Of a stretch of 64,000 nt of DNA, positions 33,691 through 42,788 are shown piece after piece. The first letter of the stretch is position 1. Every line of letters begins with the position of its first letter. The notes beneath the pieces are model-generated. The model saw nothing but the letters and a program-made list of their open reading frames with translations. It was not told the DNA's origin and did no database searches. The position numbers and the translations under genes are program-made. The stretch is from positions 62,285-126,284 of the forward strand of contig NZ_JACKTL010000036.1 in assembly GCF_025822245.1 (NCBI RefSeq). Direction: 5' to 3'. The stretch comes from Mycolicibacterium hodleri. Lineage in GTDB: Bacteria; Actinomycetota; Actinomycetes; Mycobacteriales; Mycobacteriaceae.

Positions 33691-35141
33691 GCATGCAGAT
33701 CCCCGACACCGTCGCCGCACCGACTGTCGGCGACTGGTCCGACGAGGTCGACGTCGTCGTGGTCGGCTTCGGCGTCGCCGGCGGGTGTGCGGCGGTCAGC
33801 GCGGCCGCGGCAGGCGCGCGGGTGGTGCTGTTGGAGCGGGCCGCCGCGGCGGGCGGCACCACGTCGATGGCCGGCGGGCACTTCTACCTGGGCGGCGGCA
33901 CCGCCGTGCAGAAGGCGACCGGTCACGACGACACCGCCGACGCCATGTACGACTACCTGGTCGCGACGGCCCGCGAGCCCGAACTGGACAAGATCCGGGC
34001 CTACTGCGACGGCAGCGTCGAGCACTTCGACTGGCTGGAGGATCTGGGCTTCCAGTTCGAACGGAGCTACTACCCGGGCAAGGTCGTCGTCCCGCCCGGC
34101 ACCGAGGGGCTGTCCTACACCGGCAACGAGAAGGTGTGGCCCTTCTTCGAGAAGGCGACGCCCGCCCCGCGGGGTCACTCCGTGCCGATGCCCGGTGAGC
34201 TGGGTGGGGCCGCGATGGTGATCGACCTGCTGGTCAAGCGGGCCGCCGAGCTCGGCGTGGACGTGCGCTACGAGACCGGTGCCACCGGGCTCGTCGTCGA
34301 CGACGGAGACGTCGTCGGCCTGACGTGGAAGCACTTCGAGGACACCGGTGCGATTCGCGCCAAGGGCGTGATCATCGCCGCCGGCGGGTTCGTGATGAAC
34401 CCCGAGATGGTCGCCACGTTCACTCCGAAGCTCGCGGAGAAGCCCTTCGTCCTCGGCAGCACCTACGACGACGGCCTCGGCATCCGTCTCGGCGAATCGG
34501 CGGGCGGCGCCACCAAGCACATGGATCAGATCTTCATCACCGCGCCGCCGTACCCGCCGGAGATCCTGCTCACCGGGATCATCGTCAACAAGGACGGCCA
34601 GAGGTTCGTCACCGAGGACTCCTACCATTCCCGGACCTCGGCTTTCGTGATGGAACAGCCCGACAGCGCGGCCTTCCTCATCGTCGACGAGGCTCATCTG
34701 GAGCGTCCCGAGGTGCCCCTGATTCCGTTGATCGACGGGTGGGAGACCGTCGAGGAGATGGAGGCGGCCCTCGGCATTCCGGAGGGCAACCTGGTGCAGA
34801 CCCTGAACCGCTACAACGAATTCGCGGCCAAGGGGGAGGACCCCGACTTCCACAAGCAGCCGGAATTCCTTGCCGCCCAAGACACGGGGCCGTGGGGGGC
34901 GTTCGACCTGTCCCTTGGCAAGGCGATGTACGCCGGGTTCACCGTCGGCGGCCTGGCCACCTCACTCGACGGTGAGGTGCTCCGCGAGGATGGAACCGTG
35001 GTGACCGGTCTGTACGCCGCCGGCGCGTGCGCCTCGAACATCGCCCAGGACGGCAAGGGGTACTGCAGTGGCACCCAGCTGGGCGAGGGATCCTTCTTCG
35101 GTCGGCGTGCCGGCGCGCACGCCGCCGCGCTCGGGTCCTGA
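33687..35141 (+). CDS. FAD-binding flavoprotein, KstD/fumarate-reductase-like (Rv1817-like)
   Basis: 484 aa from GTG at 33687 (AGGAG 5 nt upstream; an ATG two codons later is an alternative). FAD motif VDVVVVGFGVAGGCAAVSAA, then ERAAAAGGTTSMAGGHFYLGGGTA, fits the FRD/SDH-FAD_binding_2 group that includes 3-ketosteroid dehydrogenases. The C-terminal GLYAAGACASNIAQDGKGYCSGTQLGEGS closes the FAD site. Length matches M. tuberculosis Rv1817 (487 aa). The KstR-type operator upstream supports a steroid-related dehydrogenase, but KstD active-site tyrosines could not be assigned. The 3' 180 bp overlap the antisense HNH gene. Confidence 0.8.
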   Translation: MSMQIPDTVAAPTVGDWSDEVDVVVVGFGVAGGCAAVSAAAAGARVVLLERAAAAGGTTSMAGGHFYLGGGTAVQKATGHDDTADAMYDYLVATAREPELDKIRAYCDGSVEHFDWLEDLGFQFERSYYPGKVVVPPGTEGLSYTGNEKVWPFFEKATPAPRGHSVPMPGELGGAAMVIDLLVKRAAELGVDVRYETGATGLVVDDGDVVGLTWKHFEDTGAIRAKGVIIAAGGFVMNPEMVATFTPKLAEKPFVLGSTYDDGLGIRLGESAGGATKHMDQIFITAPPYPPEILLTGIIVNKDGQRFVTEDSYHSRTSAFVMEQPDSAAFLIVDEAHLERPEVPLIPLIDGWETVEEMEAALGIPEGNLVQTLNRYNEFAAKGEDPDFHKQPEFLAAQDTGPWGAFDLSLGKAMYAGFTVGGLATSLDGEVLREDGTVVTGLYAAGACASNIAQDGKGYCSGTQLGEGSFFGRRAGAHAAALGS

Positions 35142-36742
35142 GGCAGACTGCGTGTTCGAATTGCGTTCGCGATGAATGGCTTTGATGCGTTCCGCGGCGC
35201 GGGTGGTCTTGCGCCGCGGCATGGCCAGCCCTGTCGTGTGCGCAGGCGGCACCCCGTTCGCGACCACCGGCGCAGTCGGCTCGGATAGTTCTGGGAAGAG
35301 CAGGCGGCTGCCCGGGGTGGTGGTGTGGGTGCGGCCGTCGGGTGCGGTCCACACGATGGTGCCGTCGTCGAGTTGGGTTTCGCGCCAACCGTTCTCGCCG
35401 CCCCAGAACGTCTTCAGCAAGGGGTGTCGACGGCACAGGCATTTCAGGTTGGACGCCGCCGTCGGCCCGTATGGCCACGGAATGCCGTGGTCGACGTCGC
35501 AGTGTGTTGCGGGCACGCTGCAGCCCGGGAAGCGGCACGTCTGATCGCGACATCTGACGAAGTCGGCCAGCTTCTTCGAGGGTCGGTAGCGAGGTTCCGG
35601 TGGTGCCTGCCCGGGGTGGACGATCGGGGTGATCGTTGCCCCCACCGCGGCGCGGCAGGCGATCGCCCCGGGGAGGAACTGTCCGCCCATCATTGCCGCG
35701 GGCCGCAGCTGGGCGAGACGACCAGACGTGGGGGTGAGGGCTTCGGTGAGGGTCAGCTCGCGTAAAGGCTTGGTGAACATCGCCGGGGATTCACCGTCGA
35801 GGGCGGTGCGCTCGCCGGAAGAATGCTCTGGGGCATGGTGATTCGCCGTCGCGGAGTCGTCGGCCGGGCTAGGAGCAGAGGGCTCCAGAGTCTCGGGCGC
35901 AGGCAGCGGCGGTGCGGCTGGCGCCGACGGCTCCGCGAGCGTCTCCGCGCTGGTGATCACGTAGACCACCACCCCCGTCGCCGGTGGGTTCTGCGCGGCC
36001 GCGCAGCCTTCAGTCCCGCACAGGCAGGCCAGGCGGTCCGCGCCCTGGGACATGGCGCCCATCGCGTCGGCTCGGCGCTGATCGCTGGTGCGGGGGTCGG
36101 CCGGGCAGACGGTGCGGGCCAGGGCGTCGGCCCTCGAGTCAAAGGCCTTGGCGTCGTGGGCGCACAGCGTGGCGAACACGGTGGCCATCCCGCTGCCGTC
36201 CTCGTCGATCACAACGTCCACCGAACGCCCGCGGGCCTTGGTCTCGGTGCGACGGACCGCGTGGGGGTCTACCTGGGCGACGAACGCGTCGATGGCCTTC
36301 TCGGTCTTGTCCACCGACATCGGTTCCCAGGCTCCGAACGCCTCGGCCAACGCAACGTCCAGCGCGCGCAGCGCATCGGGATCCACGACCAGCGCGCCGC
36401 GCTGCACCACCGTCCGCACCAGTGGGTAGGTGATCACACCCTGGGCGAAGACGGCGGTGACGTGGGGGAATCGTTCGTGCAACGCGACGGCGATCAACAA
36501 CTGGTGGGTCGCGGCGCCGGTGGTGATCCGCAGCGCCGCCCCGACGTGAGCGGCCACGGCGTCGAAGTTGTCCAGGCACCACTGATCCCGCTCCGCGGAC
36601 CCGTCGGCGGCATACGCAGTCTCGAGCATCCCGGCCATCGCCGCGACCTTGCGGCGCACGCGGCGTTCTCCACCCGCGCCCACGCTGCCAACGCACCGGC
36701 ACCGGACGTGCCGGCCGCAGTGTCCACCAAGCTGTCGAACAT
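34962..36742 (-). pseudogene. DUF222/HNH endonuclease (13E12 family), frameshifted
   Basis: Start ATG at 36742 (MFDSLVDTAAGTSGAGALAA, then WARVENAAC) is in one frame; from about 36660 the family sequence continues in another (RKVAAMAGMLETAYAADG to the HNH). Adding one base near 36662 restores the usual ENAACA-R..VAAM order, so a 1-nt deletion (or sequencing error) is likely. The C-terminal HNH domain is intact: RCRDQTCRFPGCSVPATHCD, then DHGIPWPYGPT, NLKCLCRRHPLLKTFWGG. Known: 13E12-repeat genes are abundant in mycobacteria. The frame ends inside the flavoprotein gene after a 57-residue atypical tail. A LexA box covers its start. Confidence 0.8.
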
Positions 36743-36750
36743 ACTTTCGA
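36735..36750. promoter_or_regulatory. LexA (SOS) box at the start of the DUF222/HNH gene
   Basis: TCGAAC-ATAC-TTTCGA differs from the mycobacterial consensus TCGAAC-N4-GTTCGA at one of 12 positions. It overlaps the ATG at 36742. DNA-damage control of 13E12-type genes is documented in M. tuberculosis. Confidence 0.7.
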
Positions 36751-36755
36751 CTTTA
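36750..36755 (-). promoter_or_regulatory. Leaderless-type -10 box for the DUF222/HNH gene
   Basis: TAAAGT on the minus strand, 7 nt before the ATG at 36742 and directly beside the LexA box, so LexA would block it. Confidence 0.5.
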
Positions 36756-36863
36756 TGACGTCGGCCGACGAAAGTCATTCCGCTGCAAGCGTTCTGTGGA
36801 TGAACGCCGAGTCTGTGGACAACTCCGCAGGACGACCAGGAGTGTCGGAGCCACGTGCTAGGG

Positions 36864-38759
36864 CTACGTCGTCGAGCCCAGTCGCCAGCGACCGGCACCA
36901 AGAAGCTCGAGCCGCTCGTCGTGGTGCTGCTCGACGGTGCCGCGGTGGCTCACGCTGACCACGATGCAGTCCGGCAGGCGTTCGCGCAGTGTCCGATACA
37001 GCGCGAACTCCTGGCCCTCGTCGAGCGCCGAGGTGGACTCGTCGAGGAACACCGCCCGCGGTGCGTTGAGCAACACCCGCGCGAAGGCCACCCGCTGCTG
37101 CTCACCGGGGGACAGCACCTTCGACCAGTCGGCGACCTCGTCCAGGCGGGCCCCGAGGTGTCCGAGCGTCACTCGCTCCAGCGTAGAGCGAATGTCGTTG
37201 TCGCCGAACGACTCCGACGGTGCCGGATAGCATACGACGGTGCGGAGGTCGCCCAGCGGGGCGTAGGGCAGCTGTGGCAGGAACATGGCACCCGCGGCGG
37301 TCGGATAGCGCACGGTGCCCGAGGCGTACGGCCACAGTTGCGCGAGGCTGCGCAGCAGGGTGGTCTTGCCGGTTCCCGAGCGCCCCGTGATGACCAGTGA
37401 CCCGCCCGCGACGAGTCGCACCACCAGCCCGTCGACCAATGCGTCGCCGCCCGGCGACCGAACGGCGACGTCGTCGAACTCCACGCCTCCCGCCGTACTG
37501 ACCTCCACCGCGAGAGTGTCCAGCGCCCTTGCTCTTTCGTTCGCGGTGAGTAGGCCGTCGAGGCGAATGATGGTCGCACGGTAGCTGGCGAACGAGTCGT
37601 ACACCGCCCGGAAGAACGACAGCGACGCCTGCACCGACCGGAACACGCTGGAGGACTGGCTGACGTCGCCGAGGTTGATCTCACCGGCGAACAGGCGCGG
37701 GGCCTGGACGATCAACGGCAACGGGTCGACGATCTGGGACATCGCCTTGTTCCAGCCGAGGAAGGCCACCCCGCGCCAGACCAGGGCCCGATAGTTGACG
37801 ATGATTCGACCGAAACGCTCCGCCAATCCCCGTCTTTCGACCCGCTCACCGCGCGAGAAGCCGACCGCCTCCGCGGCGTCGCGCACCCGAACCAGGGCGT
37901 ACCGGAACGCGGCGTTGGTCATCTCGTTGCGGAAGCTCAGTGCGATGATGGGCCGACCGATCCAGAACGACACCGCCGTCGCCCCGGCCACGAACAGCAG
38001 CACGATCCAGAACAGCGCCTTGGGCACCGTCACCCCGAAGAAGGTCAGGGGACCGGCCAGATTCCACAGGATCGGGGTGAACGCGACCACCGACACCATC
38101 GAGTACACCGCGCCGAACAGCAGCGTGGTCGACGTCCCCACCGTGGGGGTGTTCGTCTCCGGCCCAGTCCCCGTGGTGAACACGTCGACGTCCTGCTGGA
38201 TGCGCTGATCGGGGTTGTCGACCGGGTCGCCGTCCACGAACCGGCCACGGTAGTACGCGCAGCCGTCGAACCAGTCGCCGGTCAACCGGTCGGTGAGCCA
38301 GATCCGCCACCGAATGATGAAGAACTGCATCAGATACAGGTCCAGTAGCGTCTGCGCGAGGTAGGCGACGACCAGCAGGGCGAACACCAGAATCGAGAAC
38401 CAGAAGCCCCGGATTCCCGAGTCGCGGACGGCGTCGTCGCCCGCGCTCGCACCCTCGAACGCGACCTGCAGCGCCGCGTACTGGTCGTTGCCGTAGTAGC
38501 TGAACAGGACGTCCATCCGCACCGAGACCATCACCGACATCAGCAGGACGCCGACCATCGCCCAGACCGGAATGCTTTGCCGCCCAGTGAAGTACGGACC
38601 GGTGATTCGCCAATACTGACGACCCCAGGTGGTGAGGCGCGCGAGGAGCACCAGCAACGTCAGCGTCACCGCGGCGCTGATCACCCAGGCCTTGGCGACC
38701 CAGATCAGCGACGCGACGACCTCGTTGCCCCAGTCGAGAGACGGGGTGAACATCTCCAT
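36864..38759 (-). CDS. SbmA/BacA-like ABC transporter, paralogue 1
   Basis: 631 aa, an SbmA-type membrane half (~1-400, six helices) fused to an ABC ATPase (~415-625). Membrane part: [53 protein letters not shown] and [16 protein letters not shown], all family hallmarks. ATPase: Walker [10 protein letters not shown] (~459), signature LSPGEQQ (~549), Walker [15 protein letters not shown] and H-loop [13 protein letters not shown]. Known: M. tuberculosis has one copy (Rv1819c, BacA), a transporter of hydrophilic compounds including vitamin B12 and peptide antibiotics. The copy has its own TAGCTT box before its ATG, so it may be expressed apart from its neighbours. Confidence 0.9.
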   Translation of the reverse strand: MEMFTPSLDWGNEVVASLIWVAKAWVISAAVTLTLLVLLARLTTWGRQYWRITGPYFTGRQSIPVWAMVGVLLMSVMVSVRMDVLFSYYGNDQYAALQVAFEGASAGDDAVRDSGIRGFWFSILVFALLVVAYLAQTLLDLYLMQFFIIRWRIWLTDRLTGDWFDGCAYYRGRFVDGDPVDNPDQRIQQDVDVFTTGTGPETNTPTVGTSTTLLFGAVYSMVSVVAFTPILWNLAGPLTFFGVTVPKALFWIVLLFVAGATAVSFWIGRPIIALSFRNEMTNAAFRYALVRVRDAAEAVGFSRGERVERRGLAERFGRIIVNYRALVWRGVAFLGWNKAMSQIVDPLPLIVQAPRLFAGEINLGDVSQSSSVFRSVQASLSFFRAVYDSFASYRATIIRLDGLLTANERARALDTLAVEVSTAGGVEFDDVAVRSPGGDALVDGLVVRLVAGGSLVITGRSGTGKTTLLRSLAQLWPYASGTVRYPTAAGAMFLPQLPYAPLGDLRTVVCYPAPSESFGDNDIRSTLERVTLGHLGARLDEVADWSKVLSPGEQQRVAFARVLLNAPRAVFLDESTSALDEGQEFALYRTLRERLPDCIVVSVSHRGTVEQHHDERLELLGAGRWRLGSTT

Positions 38760-38765
38760 CCCGGG

Positions 38766-38771
38766 AAGCTA
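38766..38771 (-). promoter_or_regulatory. Leaderless-type -10 box for paralogue 1
   Basis: TAGCTT on the minus strand, 6 nt before the ATG at 38759, in the 29-bp gap between paralogues 1 and 2. Confidence 0.5.
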
Positions 38772-38788
38772 CTCCCGGCCATGCGGCG

Positions 38789-40717
38789 CTACACCGGAAC
38801 GGGCTCGGGCTCCTCGCCGAGATCGGTGACCTGCCATTCGCCGTCGCCGAGCAGGCGCAGTTCCTTGTCGTGGTGCTGCTCGACGGTCTTGCGATGGCTC
38901 ACGCTCACCAGAATCATGTCGGGCAGTTCGGTCCGGACGAGCTGATACAGCGTCATCTCCAGGCCCTCGTCGAGGGCGGACGTCGACTCGTCGAGGAAGA
39001 CGGCCTTGGGCTTGGTCAGGAGGATGCGAGCGAAGGCGATGCGCTGCTGCTCACCGGGGGAGAGCACCTTGGCCCAGTCCTGGACCTCGTCGAGACGGTC
39101 GTTGAGGTGGGGCAGCGCGACCCGCGTGAGGACGGACTGCAGCTCGGAGTCCGAGATCTGGCCCTCCTCGCCAGGGTAGGAGACGACGGCCCGCAGATCG
39201 CCGAGCGGCACGTACGGCATCTGCGAGAGGAACATCGTCTCGTTGGGCCCGCACGGACGGGTCAGCGTGCCGGAGGTGAACGGCCACAGCTCGGCGAGGC
39301 TGCGCAGCAACGTGGTCTTGCCGCTGCCCGACTTGCCGGTGATCACCAGGGTGTCACCGACGTCCAGCCGCAGGTCGAGCGGGTTGATGAGCTGCCGGCC
39401 GTCGGGCGTGCGGACCTCGACCTTCTCCAGCTCCACGGTGCCGTCCTGGCAGGCCGCGGTGGTCACGGTCGGCAGGTCTCGACCCTCTTCGTTGGCGACC
39501 ACCAGACCCTCGAGGCGGATGATCGCGGCGCGGTAACCGGCGAACTGGTCATAGGCGTTGCGGAAGAACGACAGGCCGTCCTGGATGCTGCCGAACGCCG
39601 ACGCGGACTGGGTCATGTCGCCGAGCTGGATCTCACCGGCGTAGAACCGCGGGAACTGCAGCACGTACGGCAGCGGCTGGATGACCTGGCTGAGCGACAG
39701 GTTCCATCCGTAGAACCCGATCATCCGGTTGATGTAGCGCTTGTAGTTGGCGACCACGGACCCGAAGCGCTGCCGTAGTCCGGTGCGCTCGGCGAGCTCA
39801 CCGCGGTAGAAGGCCACCGCCTCCGAGGCGTCGCGCAACCGCACCAGTGCATAGCGGAACGCCGCGTTGAACTTCTCGTTGTCGAAGGCGAACCAGATGA
39901 TCGGCTTGCCGATCCAGAAGGCGATCACCGAGGCGAACACGACGTACGCCAGGCCGATCCAGAACATGGCCTTGGGAAGGGTGATGCCGAACATCGTCAG
40001 CGGGCCGGACAGGCTCCAGAGGATCGCGGTGAACGAGATCATCGAGGCGACGGCGTTGATGGCGCCGAACAGCAGGGTCGAGCCGGTGGTGATGTTGGGC
40101 GTGTTGGGCGTCGGGCCGACGCCGGTGGTGAAGATGTCGATGTCGGTCTGGATGCGCTGATCGGGGTTGTCGATCGTGTCGTCGATGAACCGGGCGCGGT
40201 AGTAGGCCTTGCCGTTGAGCCAGTCGCCGGTGAGCCGATCGGTCAGCCACGCGCGCCAGCGCAGGATGAAGCGCTGCATCAGGAACAGGTCCAGCATGAC
40301 CCGCGCGACGTAGATGGTTGCCAAGACGCAGAAGACGGCGATGGAGAACCAGAAGCCGTGCTTGCCGGAGGCCTTGACCGCCTCGTCACCACTCGCCAAT
40401 CCGGCGGCCACGACCTGGAAGCTGGTCGACAGGTCGTTGCCGTAGTAGCTGAGCAGAACCGACAACCGGACGCCGAGGATGACCGACAGCAGCAGGCCCG
40501 CCAACCAGGCCCAGACCACGATGCTCGAGCGGCCGGTGAAGTACGCCCCGGTGACGCGCCAGAACTGGCGGCCCCACGCGGTGAAGCGGCCGATCAGCGT
40601 CAAGATGATCATCGTGGACACGGCGGCGATCGCCCACGCCTTGACGATCCACCACACGGACGTGAGCCACTCGTTGCTCCAATCCAGCGTTGGAGTCCAC
40701 AAGTCCATTCCGGTCAT
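38789..40717 (-). CDS. SbmA/BacA-like ABC transporter, paralogue 2
   Basis: 642 aa, same architecture as its neighbours. Membrane part with [53 protein letters not shown] and [19 protein letters not shown]. ATPase with Walker [10 protein letters not shown], signature [13 protein letters not shown], Walker [16 protein letters not shown] and H-loop [13 protein letters not shown]. Tail EEPEPVPV is acidic. It differs most from the other two in the loop between helix 2 and 3 ([19 protein letters not shown]), which may shape specificity. Its own -10 box precedes the ATG at 40717 (a second ATG three codons later is possible). Confidence 0.9.
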   Translation of the reverse strand: MTGMDLWTPTLDWSNEWLTSVWWIVKAWAIAAVSTMIILTLIGRFTAWGRQFWRVTGAYFTGRSSIVVWAWLAGLLLSVILGVRLSVLLSYYGNDLSTSFQVVAAGLASGDEAVKASGKHGFWFSIAVFCVLATIYVARVMLDLFLMQRFILRWRAWLTDRLTGDWLNGKAYYRARFIDDTIDNPDQRIQTDIDIFTTGVGPTPNTPNITTGSTLLFGAINAVASMISFTAILWSLSGPLTMFGITLPKAMFWIGLAYVVFASVIAFWIGKPIIWFAFDNEKFNAAFRYALVRLRDASEAVAFYRGELAERTGLRQRFGSVVANYKRYINRMIGFYGWNLSLSQVIQPLPYVLQFPRFYAGEIQLGDMTQSASAFGSIQDGLSFFRNAYDQFAGYRAAIIRLEGLVVANEEGRDLPTVTTAACQDGTVELEKVEVRTPDGRQLINPLDLRLDVGDTLVITGKSGSGKTTLLRSLAELWPFTSGTLTRPCGPNETMFLSQMPYVPLGDLRAVVSYPGEEGQISDSELQSVLTRVALPHLNDRLDEVQDWAKVLSPGEQQRIAFARILLTKPKAVFLDESTSALDEGLEMTLYQLVRTELPDMILVSVSHRKTVEQHHDKELRLLGDGEWQVTDLGEEPEPVPV

Positions 40718-40723
40718 CCGGAG

Positions 40724-40729
40724 AACGTA
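40724..40729 (-). promoter_or_regulatory. Leaderless-type -10 box for paralogue 2
   Basis: TACGTT on the minus strand, 6 nt before the ATG at 40717, in the 45-bp gap between paralogues 2 and 3. Confidence 0.5.
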
Positions 40730-40762
40730 CCTTGGCCAGCTGGCGACAGCCGGTCCAAGGGG

Positions 40763-42673
40763 TCAACTAGCGGTCGAGACCGGATCGAGCCGCCAACGGC
40801 CGGCGCCGAGCAGCTCGAGCTGCCGGTCGTGATGCTGTTCGACGGTGTCGCGATGGCTGACGCTGACCAGGATCGTGGCGGGCAGTTCGTCCCGAAGTAG
40901 CCGGTAGAGCATCAATTCCAGGCCCTCGTCCATCGCCGAGGTGGACTCGTCGAGGAAGACGACCCGCGGCTCGTTGAGGAGGATCCTCGCGAACGCGACG
41001 CGCTGCTGCTCGCCGACCGACAACACCTTGGCCCAGTCCTTGATTTCGTTGATTCGAATGACGAGGTGTGGCAGCGCCACCTTGATCAGGGCCTGCTGGA
41101 CGCGGGCGGCGTCGACCTCGCCCTGGGGCCGGGGGTAGGACGCGACGGTCCGCAGGTCGCCGAGCGGGATGTAGGGGAGCTGCGACACGAACATCACCTC
41201 ACGCACGGCGACGGGAAACTCGACCCGGCCCGAGGCGTGCGGCCACAGTCCCGCCAGGCTCTCCAACAACGTGGTCTTGCCGGTGCCGGACGGACCGGTG
41301 ATCACCACGCTGTCCCCGGGGTCGAGCTGGACGTCGAGCGCCTCGACCAGAAGTTGCCCGTCAGGGGTGCGCACGTCGACGTCCTCCAGATGCACCGCAT
41401 CGCCCGAGGATTGCTCGATCGTCAGCTGTGGGACCACCCGGGTGGCCTCGTTGGCGGTGAGCAGCCCGTCGAGGCGAATGAGGGCGGCGCGGTAGCTGGC
41501 GAACGCGTCGTAGGCGTTGCGGAAGAACGACAGCGCGTCGTGGATGGCGTGAAAGGCCGTCGCCGACTGCATGACGTCACCGAAGGAGATCTGGTTGGCG
41601 AAGAGGCGCTGCGCCTGGACGATGTACGGCAGCGGGTTGATCGCCTGACTCACCGAGAGGTTGAAGCCCAGGAACAGCACCATGCGGTTGAGCCAGTGCC
41701 GATAGTTGACGATCACCGCGTCGAGGCGGGTGGTCAGCTGGCGCCGCTCGGCGTCCTCGCCACGGTAGAGGCCGACGGCGCTCGCCGCCTCCTTCAGCCG
41801 GATCATCGCGTACCGCAGGCTGGCGTTGCGGAACTCGTTGAGGAAGCTCAGCCGGATCAGCGGCCGGCCGATCCAGAACGCCACCACCGTGGCCACCAGT
41901 ACGTAGACGATCACGATCCAGAACAAGGCCCGCGGCACCGTCACGTCGGCCACGGTCAGCGGACCGGACAACTGCCACATGATCACGCCGAACGACGCGA
42001 CGCTCAGTACCGACTCGACGGCACCGAAGAGCAGGGTGTTGCCCGAGCCGTGGGACGGCACGTTCGGTTCCCCGGTGCCGGTGGTGACGACGTCGACGTC
42101 CTGCTGAATGCGTTGGTCGGGGTGGTCGATCGGGGAGGTCAGCAACTGTCCCCGGTAGTACGCGTAGCCGCCGAGCCAGTCGTCGACCAATCGCCGCGTG
42201 AGCCACACCCGCCATCGAATGGTGAAGCGCTGCAGCAAATACAGGTCGACCAGCGACCGCACCGTGGCGACGGTCGCCAGCACGCCGAAGATCCGCATCG
42301 ATTGCCAGAATCCGTCGACCCCGGTGACCTTGCGGGACCCGTCGGACTCCCCGGGCCCCTCGAACGCCACCTGCAACGACGAGAACAGGTCGTTGCCGTA
42401 GTAGCTGAGCAGGACGGCGATCCGCACCGACAACACGGCCGACGCCAACAGCCCGGCCAGCATCAGCCACGCGGTGACCCGGGCCGGGGAGGAGGTGAAG
42501 TAGGGGCCGTTGATGCGCCAGAACTGGCGACCCCACTCGGTGTGGCGCCCGACGAGGACCAGGATCACGGCCAGGCAGACGGCGGTGACGCCGAACGCCT
42601 CCGCCACCCACAGCGTCGACGCGAGCAGTTCGTTGCCCCAGTCGACGGAGGGGGCGAACCCGTTCGTATCCAT
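40763..42673 (-). CDS. SbmA/BacA-like ABC transporter, paralogue 3
   Basis: 636 aa from the ATG at 42673, chosen because GAGGAG stands 5 nt upstream; a GTG two codons earlier overlaps that site. [54 protein letters not shown] and [19 protein letters not shown] fit the SbmA domain. ATPase: Walker [10 protein letters not shown], signature [13 protein letters not shown] (Ser-Val instead of Ser-Pro), Walker [16 protein letters not shown]. It is the first gene of the set, with a conventional leader rather than a leaderless one, and is divergent from secA2 (gap 115 bp). Confidence 0.9.
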   Translation of the reverse strand: MDTNGFAPSVDWGNELLASTLWVAEAFGVTAVCLAVILVLVGRHTEWGRQFWRINGPYFTSSPARVTAWLMLAGLLASAVLSVRIAVLLSYYGNDLFSSLQVAFEGPGESDGSRKVTGVDGFWQSMRIFGVLATVATVRSLVDLYLLQRFTIRWRVWLTRRLVDDWLGGYAYYRGQLLTSPIDHPDQRIQQDVDVVTTGTGEPNVPSHGSGNTLLFGAVESVLSVASFGVIMWQLSGPLTVADVTVPRALFWIVIVYVLVATVVAFWIGRPLIRLSFLNEFRNASLRYAMIRLKEAASAVGLYRGEDAERRQLTTRLDAVIVNYRHWLNRMVLFLGFNLSVSQAINPLPYIVQAQRLFANQISFGDVMQSATAFHAIHDALSFFRNAYDAFASYRAALIRLDGLLTANEATRVVPQLTIEQSSGDAVHLEDVDVRTPDGQLLVEALDVQLDPGDSVVITGPSGTGKTTLLESLAGLWPHASGRVEFPVAVREVMFVSQLPYIPLGDLRTVASYPRPQGEVDAARVQQALIKVALPHLVIRINEIKDWAKVLSVGEQQRVAFARILLNEPRVVFLDESTSAMDEGLELMLYRLLRDELPATILVSVSHRDTVEQHHDRQLELLGAGRWRLDPVSTAS

Positions 42674-42776
42674 CGCCACTCCTCTGCGGGCCTACGGGAC
42701 ACCGCTGTGTGCGGGAAGTTACCGCAGCGCGAGCGAGCGCCTTCGGCCTTTGCGGCGCGGCGTGTCGCGGCCCGCG

Positions 42777-42782
42777 TACCGT
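42777..42782 (+). promoter_or_regulatory. Leaderless-type -10 box for secA2
   Basis: TACCGT with 6 nt to the GTG at 42789; it supports this GTG as start. Confidence 0.55.
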
Positions 42783-42788
42783 GAACGC

